Below, piece after piece: positions 62,301 through 64,000 of a stretch of DNA of 64,000 bases. The stretch covers positions 2,046,001 to 2,110,000 of the forward strand of contig WUJK01000008.1 of the NCBI GenBank assembly GCA_011317545.1, in the 5' to 3' direction. Positions within the stretch are counted from its first letter, which is position 1; each line of letters opens with the position of its first letter. The notes under the pieces were generated by a model that saw only the letters and a program-made list of their open reading frames with translations, was not told where the DNA came from and did not search any database. Made by a program: the position numbers and the translations under genes. Origin of the DNA: Coniella vitis. Taxonomy: Eukaryota; Ascomycota; Sordariomycetes; Diaporthales; Schizoparmaceae.

Positions 62301-62809
62301 TTTAAGGCAATAGTCTACTAGTTGCTGACGATTGACTGTAGGATTACTGAGGGCGAGACTTGAGTAGCTAAAGTTCATATTTGCATTAGCAAAAGACCCT
62401 TGACACACAGGATAGGCACAATGACGAGCTAAGTCTGAAGCAGCACGAGGGAACACGCCACTCTAGAGGTTTCGACTAGCCATCAAGTCCAGTGAAAGTC
62501 ACGAAGGAATGACTGGAAGCGCCAAATACAGGAATCACACAGGGCGACTTACATTTGCTGGACGGCGCGCACACGCTCCACCAGGGGAAGTGTAGTCTGC
62601 CATCCGGGGTTGACATGCCCCAGGTTTGCAGTCAGAGTGTTGACAATGTAGTTTTGGATGTTGTTCTCCGGGTTCTGTGGTCCGCCCAAGCCGCCGCCCA
62701 GAGCCATCATCCGCTGCTGTTGTTGCTGTTGCTGTTGCTGCGGCTGCTGGAATTGCTGCTGCGGGTTGTACTGGCCGTTCCCGACCATCTGCTGCAAATG
62801 TGCGGCCAT
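58157..62809 (-). CDS. MED15: Mediator complex subunit 15 (Gal11-type, KIX domain)
   Basis: Exons 62809-62553, 62367-62265, 62201-59565 and 59497-58157 on the minus strand encode 1,445 residues. The N-terminus is Gln-rich, then a KIX-type helical domain spans three exons (NNIQNYIVNTLTANLGHVNP, WQTTLPLVERVRAVQQ, IYSSLALSNPTVNRQQLVDY, AIYETRIRAKLQELHAKRQ). In MED15 this domain binds activation domains. Very long Gln/Pro/Met-rich regions follow, with internal conserved segments (WGQFKAWYMNIPTLPDQAKQ; LNRYREISNEEMQAFDATKM; PNIIGKWFSMTGDENRLRMF). The last exon holds a poly-Gln tract (from (CAG/CAA)n at about 59290-59350) and an acidic C-terminus ending DFSVFALKSS. The protein sits in the Mediator tail and links activators to RNA polymerase II. 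The start at 62809 has strong context (GGCCATGGCC); an acceptor-like CCTCCAG just upstream may close a leader intron, so an extra upstream exon is possible. Confidence 0.9.
59290..59350 (-). repeat. Poly-Gln-encoding CAG/CAA tract in MED15
   Basis: A run of about 20 glutamine codons near the start of the last MED15 exon, mixed CAG and CAA. Further shorter Gln tracts occur at about 61230-61300 and 62715-62745. Such tracts in Gal11/MED15 vary between strains. Confidence 0.85.
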
Positions 62810-64000
62810 GGCCGCCAAGTGCTGGAGGGAAAAGTCCCAGAATCACACTGATTTGTACGAGGAATGCAAACAACCAAGCTGGATCAAAACGGGGCGCAGT
62901 GCGCAGAAGAGGCCTCTCGTCGTCGTCGTCCACAGGTGGAAGAGAGAAGTGAGAGGATCGTCGCCGCAGAATGACACTGAGGAAGCCACAATAAGCCGGG
63001 CACAATGATACAAAAGCGAACAATCGTCAGTGGGCTGAAGGTTGCCTTGTGTGGGTGTGTGTGAGTGTGTGGTGTATGTCAAAAGGGCCGCATAGGAGCG
63101 TCAGAAAGCTCGGTCTGCAGAACCTTTACAAGTCCAAGAATGCAACGTCGGAGCGGGAAGTCTCGACTATTCGAGATTACGCTTCAATAGAAAATGGCCC
63201 GCGAAAGAAGGTTGGTAAGGTTCGGGATCCAGATCGCTGCACGATTCAGTGGCGGGCGATGTTGGTCGGGAGTGAAAGTTGGTTTCAGTGACGACAGAAT
63301 GGCGGCGGGTCAGCGCGGACACTTGCGTGAGAGAAGGACGCGCACTCTCACGCGCTGGGCTACAAACTCGCGGCGAATCGAGTCGTCGGATCGGGTGATG
63401 GAGGGAAATGGCCGTCGTGGTGCAGACCTCGCAGTCGCGGGCGGTGTTGATTGCGGATGGGTCGGCGGTGCGTGGGGGCTGCTACGAGTTTGTCGTGGCG
63501 GCGGCAGGGCCAGCGAGCACCGTCAAGTAAGGCGTAGTTGGGCGACAACAGGGCGAAGGCTTGGTCGTCAGGGTTGCGAGGAAAAGTCAGTCACAGGTGC
63601 AACAAGATGCTCTCGCATTCTCGGCCGCAGACGACAGTGTCGGAAGGGAGAAGAGTCGGCCAGGAGGGCTGCGTGTGCGGGTGGTGAGAGAAAGACGAGG
63701 CTGTTGACCGCTTGCAAGGTTGAGGGTAGGAGGTGGGAAGAAGCAGGAAGGAAAAGGCGGTTGCGGGTCACAGAGGTCGAAGAAGAGCGGAGCACGGAGG
63801 AGCCAAAGGTGGGAAGAGGCAGAGGCAGAGGCGGCGGGAAACGAGCAGGGGAACCCCTCGTCTGGCTGCTGGGCTAGCGCAACGAGTGCCGCGTCCAGAG
63901 TACAGAATACATAACACATGCCCAGCTGGCCTTGACAGGCCCGTCTTTGACTGGCTGGTACAAGCAGAGTACGCGGCTCCCGGCTTTGGTAGCGGCGTTG
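62810..64000 (-). promoter_or_regulatory. Upstream region / probable long leader of MED15
   Basis: On the minus strand only two ATGs occur between 62810 and 63909 (at 63093-63091 and 63618-63616). The sequence is strongly pyrimidine-rich when read in the MED15 direction. The ATG at 63093 starts a four-codon uORF (ATG CGG CCC TTT TGA). I read most of this as promoter-proximal transcribed leader, perhaps with an intron ending at the CCTCCAG near 62821. No independent gene is supported. Confidence 0.5.

Noticed and set aside
63194..63877. 227-codon Arg/Gly-rich frame on the plus strand
   Set aside because: It is antisense to the pyrimidine-rich MED15 leader, has arginine-dominated composition and no domain.

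Overview
This window is chromosomal DNA from a filamentous ascomycete (Pezizomycotina, most likely a Sordariomycete; I cannot name the species). The evidence is short introns (about 50-185 nt) with GTRNGT-type donors and CTAAC/CTGAC-type branch sites, about half the window being non-coding, low-complexity poly-Gln and RS proteins, and recognisable fungal orthologues: PalB/Rim13, Vts1, a Whi5/Nrm1-type repressor, fungal MED15 and the TFIIIC tau131 subunit. No rRNA, convincing tRNA, transposon, CRISPR array or toxin gene was found.

Layout. 1-2.9 kb: the 3' part of a large RS/RGG-rich RNA-binding-like gene. 2.9-9.6 kb: a 6.7-kb gap whose last 1.1 kb looks like the long 5' leader of a three-finger C2H2 transcription factor (9.66-11.24 kb). 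12.7-15.9 kb (-): the calpain-like protease PalB of the ambient-pH (PacC/Rim101) pathway, divergent from a peroxisomal adenine-nucleotide carrier (17.0-18.2 kb, +), then the ribosomal protein eL29 gene in four small exons. 19.3-23.9 kb: an AT-rich gap and a long leader, then VTS1 (SAM-domain RNA-binding protein) and the TFIIIC tau131 subunit. 31.3-43.4 kb (+): single metabolic and repair genes: an MDR enoyl-reductase-like enzyme, a GFA-type protein, a GH1 beta-glucosidase, an AMP-dependent acyl-CoA synthetase and a (6-4) photolyase-type cryptochrome. 44.6-47.6 kb (-): a CLC chloride transporter, divergent from NRDE2 (49.4-52.8 kb, +). 55.1-56.5 kb (-): a Whi5/Nrm1-like G1/S repressor. 58.2-62.8 kb (-): MED15.

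No operon-like cluster is evident. Functionally the window is housekeeping: transcription (MED15, TFIIIC, a C2H2 factor, a Whi5-like repressor), RNA control (VTS1, NRDE2, the RS protein), translation (eL29), signalling and ion transport (PalB, CLC) and general metabolism. I rebuilt exon structures by hand; every spliced model keeps frame through all its introns and ends at a stop, and family motifs run across the junctions.

The most unusual signals are non-coding. (1) A dispersed 9-mer half-site, TACATAGTA/TACTATGTA, occurs about 20 times, only between genes, including a perfect 18-bp palindrome. (2) About 1.1-kb stretches just upstream of the C2H2 factor and VTS1 contain no sense-strand ATG at all while the antisense strand has many, which points to very long transcribed 5' leaders; the MED15 upstream region is similar. 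(3) Two introns of the CLC gene are multiples of three and free of stops. I found no strong candidate for a wholly new protein system.
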